Positions 1-6,078 of a stretch of DNA of 11,931 bases are shown here, piece after piece. The notes under the pieces are model-generated. The model was not told the origin of the DNA, searched no databases, and saw only the letters and a program-made list of their open reading frames with translations. The stretch is from Deltaproteobacteria bacterium (GTDB lineage Bacteria; Desulfobacterota; DSM-4660; Desulfatiglandales; Desulfatiglandaceae), in the NCBI GenBank assembly GCA_018644785.1, contig JABGPV010000161.1, positions 1 to 11,931 on the forward strand. Reading direction: 5' to 3'. Each line of letters opens with the position of its first letter. Within the stretch, counting starts at the first letter, position 1. The translations under genes were made by a program, and so were the position numbers.

Positions 1-617
1 CATCCCCTCCGGGTTCGATTACCGAGAGTGGAATGAGGGATCTCGTCGTATGGTACAACGAGACACTTCCCTCTCACCCATGGACCGTTGCTGTGGCAAC
101 GGAGTTTGTATTTCGTTTCCTGGCCATGCATCCTTTCCAAGATGGAAACGGTCGGCTCGGAAGAGGTCTTTTTTGTCTTTCCCTTTTTCAGAGCCCGGAT
201 GAAAGCCTTCGTGTGATGACGCCTTTTCTTCCCATAGATCGGCATATTGAAAAGCAGCGGGAGGATTATTATATCACTCTGAGACGTTGTTCCGGCGGGA
301 AGTTCAACCCTGATCCTGCTGTCTATGAATTCGATTATTTCCTGGGTTTCATGCTGAAAGCAATTTTCCGATCACTTGATGATTTCGAATTTTACCGAGA
401 TCGTTATCGAGTTTTGCAGGAACTCCCACCGACTGCGACTGTAGTACTCGATTGCTTTAAAGAACGCCCGGAGATTCGGTTGCAGAGGCGGATAATCATC
501 GAAGATACAACCCTGCCCCGCACCACGGTCACGGATGCATTGCGCATATTGAAAGAGCGGGGTTTTATTCAGAGACTTGGCCGCGGGGCCGGAATCCGGT
601 ACCAACTGATATTTTGA
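1..617 (+). CDS. Fic-family protein (adenylyltransferase type), 5' end outside the window
   Basis: This is the C-terminal part of a Fic-domain protein. The reading frame is open from base 3, so the ATG at base 33 is internal and the true start lies upstream. Counting from that internal Met, residues 33-44 read HPFQDGNGRLGR, a full match to the Fic signature HxFx(D/E)GNGRxxR with the catalytic His and the anion-binding GNGR loop. Fic proteins usually transfer AMP from ATP to a hydroxyl side chain of a target protein. The last ~50 residues (RRIIIEDTTLPRTTVTDAL onward) look like a winged helix-turn-helix, an architecture common in Fic proteins that may regulate their own genes. The inhibitory (S/T)xxxE(G/N) helix, if present, would be upstream and is not visible. 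The gene ends at TGA 615-617 with no clear terminator. Family assignment is firm; target and partner are unknown. Confidence 0.93.
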   Translation, partial: SPPGSITESGMRDLVVWYNETLPSHPWTVAVATEFVFRFLAMHPFQDGNGRLGRGLFCLSLFQSPDESLRVMTPFLPIDRHIEKQREDYYITLRRCSGGKFNPDPAVYEFDYFLGFMLKAIFRSLDDFEFYRDRYRVLQELPPTATVVLDCFKERPEIRLQRRIIIEDTTLPRTTVTDALRILKERGFIQRLGRGAGIRYQLIF

Positions 618-692
618 GGGGCGAAGGGTCAAAAACGGTCAGCTGGGGCATAATTTTTGCTATATGTCATCATTTCTATGTTATTTCGACGC

Positions 693-748
693 ATCTTCAT
701 ATGCTTTCCGGCGCTTTGTGGGGGTGCACCGGATTTTCGTTTGAAGAT
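693..748. repeat. Nested imperfect dyad in the fic downstream region
   Basis: ATCTTCA at 693-699 is matched by TGAAGAT at 742-748, and TCCGG at 707-711 is matched by CCGGA at 729-733. The two sets are nearly symmetrical, with 7 and 8 bases between outer and inner arms. It could fold as a long interrupted hairpin at the 3' end of the fic message or be a protein-binding dyad. There is no T-run, so it is not a standard intrinsic terminator. The role is unknown and chance is possible. Confidence 0.35.
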
Positions 749-804
749 ACGACCACCATACAGAACCCACCAATCATTCTAACTTTTTGATTTCACAGGA
801 TGTA

Positions 805-829
805 TTTTAAAACCGGAAGGGTTTTGAAA
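805..829. promoter_or_regulatory. Inverted repeat upstream of the sigma-54 promoter, possible activator site
   Basis: TTTTAAAACC (805-814) and GGTTTTGAAA (820-829) form a 9/10 inverted repeat around a 5-base centre. It lies 26 bases upstream of the -24 box at 856-872. Sigma-54 promoters need an enhancer-binding protein, usually bound to dyads 80-150 bases upstream, so this is closer than typical. It is a candidate only. Confidence 0.3.
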
Positions 830-855
830 GGAATCCGCTGAAACGAACGTGCCTG

Positions 856-872
856 TTGGCATACACTTTGCT
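856..872 (+). promoter_or_regulatory. Sigma-54 (RpoN) type -24/-12 promoter
   Basis: The sequence TTGGCATACACTTTGCT matches the consensus YTGGCACGRNNNTTGCW at all of the strongly conserved positions: TGGCA, then TTGC, with exactly ten bases between the GG and GC pairs. Counting the C of GC as -12 puts the transcription start at about base 883. Transcripts from it would meet the terminator at 923-957 after about 75 bases and would not normally reach the exonuclease gene 280 bases away. Activator sites were not identified with confidence. Confidence 0.65.
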
Positions 873-882
873 TTAGAAATCA

Positions 883-957
883 TCATACTGTTTGCAAAAA
901 CAGTTTCTTCACTCTCTCCTGGGGCGGGGGATTAGCTTCCCCCCGCCTTTATTTTTT
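883..957 (+). ncRNA. Candidate sigma-54-dependent small RNA, about 75 nt
   Basis: This is the predicted transcript between the start implied by the -24/-12 promoter at 856-872 and the end of the intrinsic terminator. It would have three parts: a 5' hairpin with stem CTGTTT (888-893) and AAACAG (898-903) closed by a GCAA loop; an unpaired pyrimidine-rich linker at 904-920 (TTTCTTCACTCTCTCCT); and the GC-rich terminator hairpin with its U-tail. Short 5' hairpin, open C/U-rich seed and 3' terminator is the usual layout of a trans-acting bacterial sRNA, and the linker is complementary to AGGAGAG-type Shine-Dalgarno sequences. I do not recognise it as a known RNA family. Promoter and terminator are seen; the transcript itself is inferred. 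Confidence 0.5.
923..957 (+). terminator. Strong intrinsic terminator of the candidate sRNA
   Basis: GGCGGGGG (923-930) pairs perfectly with CCCCCGCC (940-947) across a 9-base loop, followed at once by TTTATTTTTT (948-957). An 8-bp all-GC stem with a T-rich tail is a textbook Rho-independent terminator on the plus strand. It sits about 305 bases beyond the fic stop codon but only about 40 bases after the predicted start of the sigma-54 transcript, so it most likely ends that short transcript. Confidence 0.85.
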
Positions 958-1152
958 CCCCCAGGCAACCACGGCATCTGAAACGGCATCGAACAAAAAG
1001 AGGCATCTTCGTAAGGTTGGGATTCGTACGGCCAGTTTGGGTACTGTCAAGAATTATGTGTGGTCTCACTTAATGGTTGACGCTGATCGAAGAATTTGTT
1101 TTCCTAAGCCATGGTTGAATGGTGATTTATTCAGGATTTCCTTGGAATTTAC

Positions 1153-2202
1153 ATGACTGTCAGAACCCGATACATGATTGCCGCAGCCCTGCTCCTGCTG
1201 CTGATGGCGGGGCCGTTCGTAGCCAGTGGGGTTGTCGCGTGGGCCGAAGCCACGCTGGATCACCGTGCCATATTTACCCATTATTTTCACCAGATCATGC
1301 CGCTTGGGGCAGGGCTGACAGTGCTGGCACTTCTGCTCGGTTTCTTGATTCTCAACCGCCTTTTCAGGCAGTACGTAACCGGGATGGCGGCAATGGTTGA
1401 ACGTCTGACGGTGATGCTGGTGAGCAACCGGGACCTTCGTCTTGAGGAGCAGGGGCCGCCGGAGCTACGTCAAGTGATTGGGGCAATGAACCGCCTGGCC
1501 GACCAGCGTGATCATAAGATTGACGAGATCGAGGAACAGATTACCGACCAGCAGTCCATGTATGCGGCCATATGCGAGGGTTCCAAGTCGGGGACCGATC
1601 TTGAACGGCCCTTGAGCACACTGGTCTATACCGCGTTTGACACCGAGACCACCGGTCTTCAGCCGAGCGGGGGGGATGAAATCATCCAGATCGGTGCGCT
1701 GAGGGTTGAAAATGGATCGCTTTGTCTGGATGATAAATTTGAAAACCTGATCGACCCCGGGCGAGCCATAAATCCTGAAAGTCTGGCGGTTCACGGCATC
1801 TCCGATGACATGGTCAGGGGGAAACCTGCGATCGGGGCAGTGTTGCCGGACTTCCACCGCTACTCTGAACAATCTGTTCTCCTGGGGCATAACGTCGCCT
1901 TTGATATGCGTTTCCTCCAGATCAAAGAGCGGGCAACCGGCGTTGTTTTCTCACAGCCGGTACTGGATACGCTGCTGTTGTCGGCGGTCGCTTATCCGCA
2001 CCAGGAACATCACAGCCTGGAATCGAGCATGGCCCTGCTGGGAGTCAGTATCGAACAGCGGCACAGCGCGCTTTCAGATGCAACTGCAACGGCACGGCTT
2101 TTTCTCAAAATGCTTCCCCTGCTGGCCGAGCGGGGTATCATCACGCTGGGTCAGGCCATTGAAGCTTCAAAAAAAACGCCCTATGCCCGCTTGAAATATT
2201 AG
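1153..2202 (+). CDS. Membrane-anchored DnaQ-like 3'-5' exonuclease (DEDDh)
   Basis: This 349-residue protein has two predicted membrane helices (about 9-30 and 48-70) flanking a short loop, a charged, probably helical linker (about 75-150, with a weak HAMP-like feel) and a DnaQ/epsilon-type exonuclease domain (about 157-325). The DEDDh catalytic set is complete: D163 and E165 in FDTETTG, D251 in NVAFDMRF, and H304 and D309 in RHSALSDA. The family removes nucleotides from 3' DNA ends with two metal ions. With positive residues ahead of helix 1 and both helices near the N-terminus, the nuclease should face the cytoplasm. The first ATG is kept because it supplies MTVRTRY before helix 1, although no good Shine-Dalgarno is visible. 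There is no polymerase gene nearby, so a role in proofreading is not implied. The fold is certain; the biological role is unknown. Confidence 0.88.
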   Translation: MTVRTRYMIAAALLLLLMAGPFVASGVVAWAEATLDHRAIFTHYFHQIMPLGAGLTVLALLLGFLILNRLFRQYVTGMAAMVERLTVMLVSNRDLRLEEQGPPELRQVIGAMNRLADQRDHKIDEIEEQITDQQSMYAAICEGSKSGTDLERPLSTLVYTAFDTETTGLQPSGGDEIIQIGALRVENGSLCLDDKFENLIDPGRAINPESLAVHGISDDMVRGKPAIGAVLPDFHRYSEQSVLLGHNVAFDMRFLQIKERATGVVFSQPVLDTLLLSAVAYPHQEHHSLESSMALLGVSIEQRHSALSDATATARLFLKMLPLLAERGIITLGQAIEASKKTPYARLKY

Positions 2203-2294
2203 CTGTGTTATTTCGTTCGCTTCTGTGAAGAAGGCATGTGCAGAGAAGGGGATGTGGTGATATTAGAGGCTGGCGGTACTTCTCCAGTTACTGA

Positions 2295-2492
2295 TCAGGG
2301 TTTTAGGACTTTTTTCTGAATTTCCCTGATTTCAGGGTTATTCAACAATTCAATAAATTTCGGGTTGGCCATCAAGTCTGAAATGTCCCCGGAATTTATC
2401 GCTTTCATGAAGACGGGGTCTTTCAAGAGCTCCTGCATCTTGGGATCTTTCTGCAAGGACATAACATGCCCCATAACCTCTTTGTCATCCAT
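2295..2492 (-). CDS. Small STI1-like protein with Asp/Asn-Pro repeats
   Basis: This 65-residue protein has no signal peptide or membrane segment. It contains four short helical-looking repeats, each opening with Asp-Pro or Asn-Pro: DPKMQELLK, DPVFMKAIN, NPKFIELLN and NPEIREIQK. The pattern resembles the STI1/Hop DP motif, a small helical module that binds hydrophobic segments of client proteins in eukaryotic co-chaperones and ubiquilins; here it forms the whole protein. An in-frame TAA lies just upstream of the ATG, so the start cannot be further out in this frame, but no clear ribosome binding site is seen. It is transcribed divergently from the cyclase gene across a 68-base gap. The regular repeat argues that it is real; the STI1 link is by pattern, not by search. 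Confidence 0.65.
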   Translation of the reverse strand: MDDKEVMGHVMSLQKDPKMQELLKDPVFMKAINSGDISDLMANPKFIELLNNPEIREIQKKVLKP

Positions 2493-2560
2493 CTTGTTTT
2501 AATATTTTTGAGGATAGGGAAAGTGAATCATAACATTTCTCATTCATATTTTTCTTCATA

Positions 2561-4168
2561 ATGATGTCCCCGAAATCCACATGGGCTGAAATCTATCGGA
2601 TTATCAGTGTCAAGACCGGGCTGGTGCAGGTCTTTGCCAATTTTGCCGGGGCAGGGGTCTGCTACAGCTATTTTGCTTTTTTTGATTCATCCGCCCCCGT
2701 TTCCCTGATCTCAATCGGATTGCTGATCACCGTTCTTATGACCGCTGGATTGATTGTGATTGGCTATATCCTGAATCGGAGATGGGAAAAGGGTTTGAGT
2801 GAATATGTGCGCTCAAAAATGGCCGGCCGTAGCGTTTCCCAAAAGCTTGAAGAAGAAGCGCGCCGTAAAATCCTGAACCTACCTTTTATGGCGGCCTTTG
2901 TGGCACTCATCAACTGGTCCATGGCTTCCGTGATCATGTCCGGGTATAATTTCATTGAAACGGTTTCCGTGAAGACGTTCACCGCCGCATCCTTTCAGGC
3001 CCTCATGGTATTTGTGGGGGTCATCATTTCAGGGATTATCACTTCAGCCATTGTTTTTTTCGTGGTGGAAATCCTGGCTCGAAAAACCTGGCCCCATTTC
3101 TTTCCCCAAGGAGACCTGAACAAAACTCCGGGTGTCCTTCAAATGAAACTCCGCACCCGCATGTTTATCGCTTTCACGCTTGCCAGCATCGTGCCCATGA
3201 CCCTTATGGCGATTCTGTCTTATAACAAGGCCCGCCTCATGCTGGTTATGAACCCCGAGGACGTCATTCAGAGTCTCTTTCATCTTACGGCGTTTCTTTT
3301 GATCGCGGCTCTCGCCGTGACCGTCATCCTCTCGTATCTGGTTTCCAGCAGCATCATCGGTCCGGTAAAAGGGATGGAAACGGCCATGATCAAAGTTCGA
3401 AAAGGCGATCTCACCACGTCGGCCAGGGTAGTTGGCAATGATGAACTGGGAATCTTGTCAGAGAGTTTTGACCAGATGATCGAAGGATTGCGGGACCGTG
3501 AACGGATCAAGGAGACTTTCGGACGGTTTGTAACCCCTGAAATCGCCAAAGCCATCCTCGAAAATCCGGTCGTACCGGGTGGTGAAAACACCGAGGTTTC
3601 CATCCTGTTTTCGGATGTGCGCAATTACACCACCATCTGTGAACAATTAAGCCCCGAAGATGTCATTTCGCTGTTAAACGACTATTTTTCCTACATGGTC
3701 CAGGCCATTGAAAAACACCATGGTCTCGTTTATCAGTTTGTGGGAGACGGCATCATGGCGGTTTTCGGGGCTCCTGTAAAGCTTAAGGATCACGCCAACT
3801 TTTCAGTTCGAAGTGCCATTGAGATGATGGATGCCCTGGATCGTTTTAACGCCGAGATTCGGCCAGGGCTTCCCCCCATCAGAATCGGAATCGGCATCAA
3901 TACCGGCCCGGTGGTGGCTGGTATTATCGGTACACAACAGCGGATGGAATACCGGGTGGTGGGTGATTCGGTGAATCTGGCGGCGCGAATCGAAGCCCTG
4001 AACAAGGACTTTCATACGGATGTGCTCATAAGCTGCTCCACGGTGGACCAGCTCAAAGATCATTTCAATTTGAAGGCGTTTCAACCGATCAAGGTCAAAG
4101 GAAAAGAAGACCACGTTCAGGTCTACGAGGTCCTGAGGAAATCTTCCGATTTTTCCAGCCAGGCATAA
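2561..4168 (+). CDS. Class III adenylate/guanylate cyclase with 6TM-HAMP input
   Basis: This 535-residue membrane protein should make a cyclic nucleotide from a purine NTP. About six membrane helices (near 20-41, 48-70, 109-128, 147-170, 203-219 and 240-262) lead into a HAMP domain (about 263-315), the short transducing segment RFVTPEIAKAIL (322-333) and a catalytic domain (about 345-525). The metal-binding Asp residues are present (D352 in LFSDVRNY, D396 in VGDGIMAVFG), as are the transition-state Asn and Arg (N472 and R476 in VNLAAR). The two purine-selecting positions are unusual: Q392 where adenylate cyclases have Lys, and R465 where they have Asp or Thr. The layout recalls the mycobacterial 6TM-HAMP cyclases such as Rv3645. 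No good Shine-Dalgarno precedes either ATG (2561 or 2564). Cyclase family is certain; whether the product is cAMP is open. Confidence 0.92.
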   Translation: MMSPKSTWAEIYRIISVKTGLVQVFANFAGAGVCYSYFAFFDSSAPVSLISIGLLITVLMTAGLIVIGYILNRRWEKGLSEYVRSKMAGRSVSQKLEEEARRKILNLPFMAAFVALINWSMASVIMSGYNFIETVSVKTFTAASFQALMVFVGVIISGIITSAIVFFVVEILARKTWPHFFPQGDLNKTPGVLQMKLRTRMFIAFTLASIVPMTLMAILSYNKARLMLVMNPEDVIQSLFHLTAFLLIAALAVTVILSYLVSSSIIGPVKGMETAMIKVRKGDLTTSARVVGNDELGILSESFDQMIEGLRDRERIKETFGRFVTPEIAKAILENPVVPGGENTEVSILFSDVRNYTTICEQLSPEDVISLLNDYFSYMVQAIEKHHGLVYQFVGDGIMAVFGAPVKLKDHANFSVRSAIEMMDALDRFNAEIRPGLPPIRIGIGINTGPVVAGIIGTQQRMEYRVVGDSVNLAARIEALNKDFHTDVLISCSTVDQLKDHFNLKAFQPIKVKGKEDHVQVYEVLRKSSDFSSQA

Positions 4169-4190
4169 ATTTGTATGGACCTTGTCTTGT

Positions 4191-4320
4191 ATTTTCGGTA
4201 AGTTGGTTTGAAAAAAATAGGGGACAGACCCCTATTTCGTTCATGGAACTTTTCCTTCGGATCGAGTCGATTTGCCGAGAAAATGTTGGCAGTAAGCGAA
4301 AATAAACGGGGTCTCTCCCC
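4191..4320. repeat. REP/BIME-like pair of inverted hairpins
   Basis: AAATAGGGG (4215-4223) and CCCCTATTT (4229-4237) form a perfect 9-bp palindrome around ACAGA. About 70 bases on, GGGG (4308-4311), TCTCT and CCCC (4317-4320) form a second hairpin whose reverse complement (GGGGAGAGACCCC) matches the first (GGGGACAGACCCC) at all but one position, so the two units face each other. Outer ATTTTCG (4191-4197) and CGAAAAT (4297-4303) are also inverted. The arrangement resembles REP doublets mobilised by RAYT (IS200/IS605-like) transposases; no transposase is in this window. Dispersed copies cannot be checked from one window. Confidence 0.55.
4211..4237 (-). terminator. Probable terminator of the rubrerythrin transcript
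   Basis: Read on the minus strand, the REP hairpin has stem AAATAGGGG/CCCCTATTT with loop TCTGT and is followed directly by four more T residues (seven T in all). This is a good intrinsic terminator about 115 bases beyond the rubrerythrin stop. The plus-strand reading lacks a T-run beyond the stem, so termination of the cyclase message here is less likely. Confidence 0.5.
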
Positions 4321-4349
4321 AATTACACCCAATTACAATCTTCAAGAAT

Positions 4350-4850
4350 TTATTTCACCTGCTTGAATTTTTCCTTCACGGCGCTACAAACCGGACAGTT
4401 ATCCTTGGGTGCATCTTCAACCACAAACCCGCAGACCTGGCATACATAGTAGTCGGTTTCCCGGTCCGAGAGCATGTCGTTCATGGCCTTTTTATAGAGG
4501 TCGGCGTGACCGCTTTCCACGTCCCGAGATCTGGAAAAAGCCTTGGCAATGGATTCCTTTCCCTCATCTGTTGCGTCCTTAATGAGTTTCGGATATTCTT
4601 CCACATTGGCGTTGATTTCGTTACTAAAAGCCGTTTCCAGGTTTTCCTCTGTTGATCCGATTTTGCCGCGCATCAACTCCAGATACCGGCGTGCATGTAC
4701 GGACTCGGCGTTTGAAATCGCTCGAAACAGGTGAGCGATCTGGGTGTAACCTTCGGCTTCCGCCTTTTTGGCGAAGGCCTCATTTCGAATCGCGGCCTTG
4801 GATTCCGCAGCAAATGCATAGGCCAGGTTTTTTTCCGTTAAATCTGCCAT
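4350..4850 (-). CDS. Rubrerythrin
   Basis: This 166-residue non-haem iron protein has a four-helix diiron domain (about 1-125) followed by a rubredoxin-like Fe(SCys)4 domain (about 134-162). Rubrerythrins reduce hydrogen peroxide in the cytoplasm of anaerobes using electrons from rubredoxin or NAD(P)H oxidoreductases. Against Desulfovibrio vulgaris Rbr, iron ligands are seen at E16, E49, H52, E78, E112 and H115, and rubredoxin cysteines at C137, C140, C152 and C155. The glutamate matching E97, which switches on and off iron with redox state, is Ala81 in my hand alignment. The start at 4848-4850 is fixed by AAGGAGG on the minus strand (4859-4865); the longer upstream reading is rejected. It is divergent from the methyltransferase-like operon, with a sigma-70 type promoter in the shared gap. 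Confidence 0.93.
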   Translation of the reverse strand: MADLTEKNLAYAFAAESKAAIRNEAFAKKAEAEGYTQIAHLFRAISNAESVHARRYLELMRGKIGSTEENLETAFSNEINANVEEYPKLIKDATDEGKESIAKAFSRSRDVESGHADLYKKAMNDMLSDRETDYYVCQVCGFVVEDAPKDNCPVCSAVKEKFKQVK

Positions 4851-4890
4851 CCTGTTGACCTCCTTAAATAGTGAGCTTTTTTTGTGCCAC

Positions 4891-4919
4891 AATATGCCAC
4901 CAAGTGAAACCCAAGTCAA
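4891..4919 (-). promoter_or_regulatory. Sigma-70 type promoter for rubrerythrin
   Basis: On the minus strand TTGACT (4914-4919) and CATATT (4891-4896) are separated by 17 bases, matching the consensus -35 and -10 boxes at 5/6 and 4/6. The start would be near 4884, giving a leader of about 34 bases that contains the strong Shine-Dalgarno. Confidence 0.5.
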
Positions 4920-4926
4920 ATATTCA

Positions 4927-4941
4927 CGCAAAAAGTTTGCG
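4927..4941. promoter_or_regulatory. Short palindrome upstream of the rubrerythrin -35 box, possible operator
   Basis: CGCAAA (4927-4932) and TTTGCG (4936-4941) flank a 3-base centre, just upstream of the rubrerythrin -35 box and in the gap shared with the divergent operon. The position suits a regulator acting on both genes, but it does not match a PerR or Fur box that I can recognise. Confidence 0.3.
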
Positions 4942-5022
4942 CTTTTGGATAAAATCCATTTTAATAAAGATTTATGATCATTGGACGATTTCTGAACGTC
5001 ATTTTTTTGAGGTTGAAAGAAA

Positions 5023-6045
5023 ATGCCCATCCCCGGTAATCTGTTGACCACGGCCATGGCTGTGATGCCCCACAGGAATGTGGACCGCGCCCTTGAATTG
5101 GCGCTCTCCCTGGATATCCCCTTCTGGCCTCAACTGCCCCGTTACAGCTATTACGAGGATATGTATGTCCAGGCATCCGAGCATTTCCCGGGCATTCTGC
5201 TGGATATGGAGAAGCAGACCCTTCGCTTTTCGCAGGAAAAATTCATGGCCGAGATTGAAGACTGTATGAGCCGTTTTGATGAACCTGAATATTTTGACAT
5301 CAGTGATACCTACTCGGTGGTTTACAAACGATTTCTGGATCTGGATCTATCTGACAGACCGGCTACCCGGGGTCAGTTGGAAGGCCCCATCAGTTTTGGA
5401 TTCAATGTGGCGGATGAAAATGACCGGCCGATCCTCTTTGATGATACAGTGCGGCCTTTCATGCTCGAATTCATGGCCAAACGGGTCAATATTCAACTGA
5501 CGCGGCTCAAAGAAAGAAATCCCAACGCTTTCATGTTTGTGGATGAACCGGGGCTCCAATTCCTGTTCAGTGCCATGGCGGGGTATGGGGACCAGGCGGC
5601 CCGGGGCGACATGGAGACGTTTTTCTCCATGATTGAGCGGCCCAGAGGCGTCCATCTGTGCGGCAACCCGGACTGGGACTTTCTCTTATCACAGGATCTC
5701 GACATCCTTTCCCTGGATGTGTATTCCAATGGTGAAATTTTTGCCGCCTATGCGCCGTCCATTAAAAAATTCCTGGATCGGGGAGGGATCCTGGTGTGGG
5801 GAATTGTTCCCACCAATTTTGAACCGTTTGAAAAAGAAAATATGGATTCCCTTGAAGCACGTTTGGAGACGCTGTGGTCGGCGCTCGAAAAAAAAGGAAT
5901 TGACAGGGCGTTTTTATTTTCCCGAAGCCTGCTTTCACCTGCCACCTGTTGTCTGGTAAACCCTGACGGGGAAAAAACCGTTGAAGCCGCTTTCCAGACC
6001 ATCATCCGTTTGTCAAACAGGCTCAGGGAAAAGTATGGGCTTTAA
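5023..6045 (+). CDS. MetE C-terminal / UROD-like methyltransferase-fold protein
   Basis: This 340-residue cytoplasmic protein looks like a single MetE-type TIM barrel, in the superfamily that includes cobalamin-independent methionine synthase, uroporphyrinogen decarboxylase and corrinoid:CoM methyltransferases. Supporting motifs are FVDEPG (172-177, cf. the DEP strand of MetE), H211-L-C213 matching the HxC zinc pair of MetE, D232 in LSLDVYS near the position of the third ligand (Glu in E. coli MetE) and C309/C310 in SPATCC near the last Cys ligand. These imply a zinc-activated thiol acceptor. It lacks the N-terminal barrel of full MetE, so methyl donor and acceptor are unknown; short MetE forms can use methyl-corrinoid proteins. 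GAGG ten bases before the ATG is a modest ribosome site. It is the first gene of the apparent operon, 33 bases ahead of the redoxin. True methionine synthase activity is not shown. Confidence 0.75.
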   Translation: MPIPGNLLTTAMAVMPHRNVDRALELALSLDIPFWPQLPRYSYYEDMYVQASEHFPGILLDMEKQTLRFSQEKFMAEIEDCMSRFDEPEYFDISDTYSVVYKRFLDLDLSDRPATRGQLEGPISFGFNVADENDRPILFDDTVRPFMLEFMAKRVNIQLTRLKERNPNAFMFVDEPGLQFLFSAMAGYGDQAARGDMETFFSMIERPRGVHLCGNPDWDFLLSQDLDILSLDVYSNGEIFAAYAPSIKKFLDRGGILVWGIVPTNFEPFEKENMDSLEARLETLWSALEKKGIDRAFLFSRSLLSPATCCLVNPDGEKTVEAAFQTIIRLSNRLREKYGL

Positions 6046-6078
6046 GGCGACTGAAAACCTATATTGAGGAATATTTCC

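Larger units (their letters stand above)
618..1152. other. Long intergenic region holding a candidate small-RNA gene
   Basis: These 535 bases contain no convincing coding region. From left to right I see a nested dyad (693-748), an inverted repeat (805-829), a sigma-54 type promoter (856-872), a small hairpin (888-903), a strong intrinsic terminator (923-957) and then about 195 bases (958-1152) in which I find nothing clear, apart from where a promoter for the exonuclease gene must presumably lie. The elements are listed separately. Confidence 0.7.

Noticed and set aside
618..692. Terminator for the fic gene
   Set aside because: Only very short self-complementary stretches were seen and none has a stem plus T-run.
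1119..1400. Short plus-strand ORF overlapping the start of the exonuclease gene
   Set aside because: It is a shadow frame; the overlapping frame has membrane helices and an intact nuclease domain.
4875..4889. Sigma-54-like GG-N10-GC on the minus strand (TGGCAC then seven A then GC)
   Set aside because: The -12 half is AAGC, not TTGC, and the implied start falls inside the Shine-Dalgarno of rubrerythrin. The sigma-70 type boxes fit better.
4851..5057. N-terminal extension of rubrerythrin
   Set aside because: The extension covers the promoter and Shine-Dalgarno and overlaps the divergent gene; AAGGAGG fixes the start at 4850.
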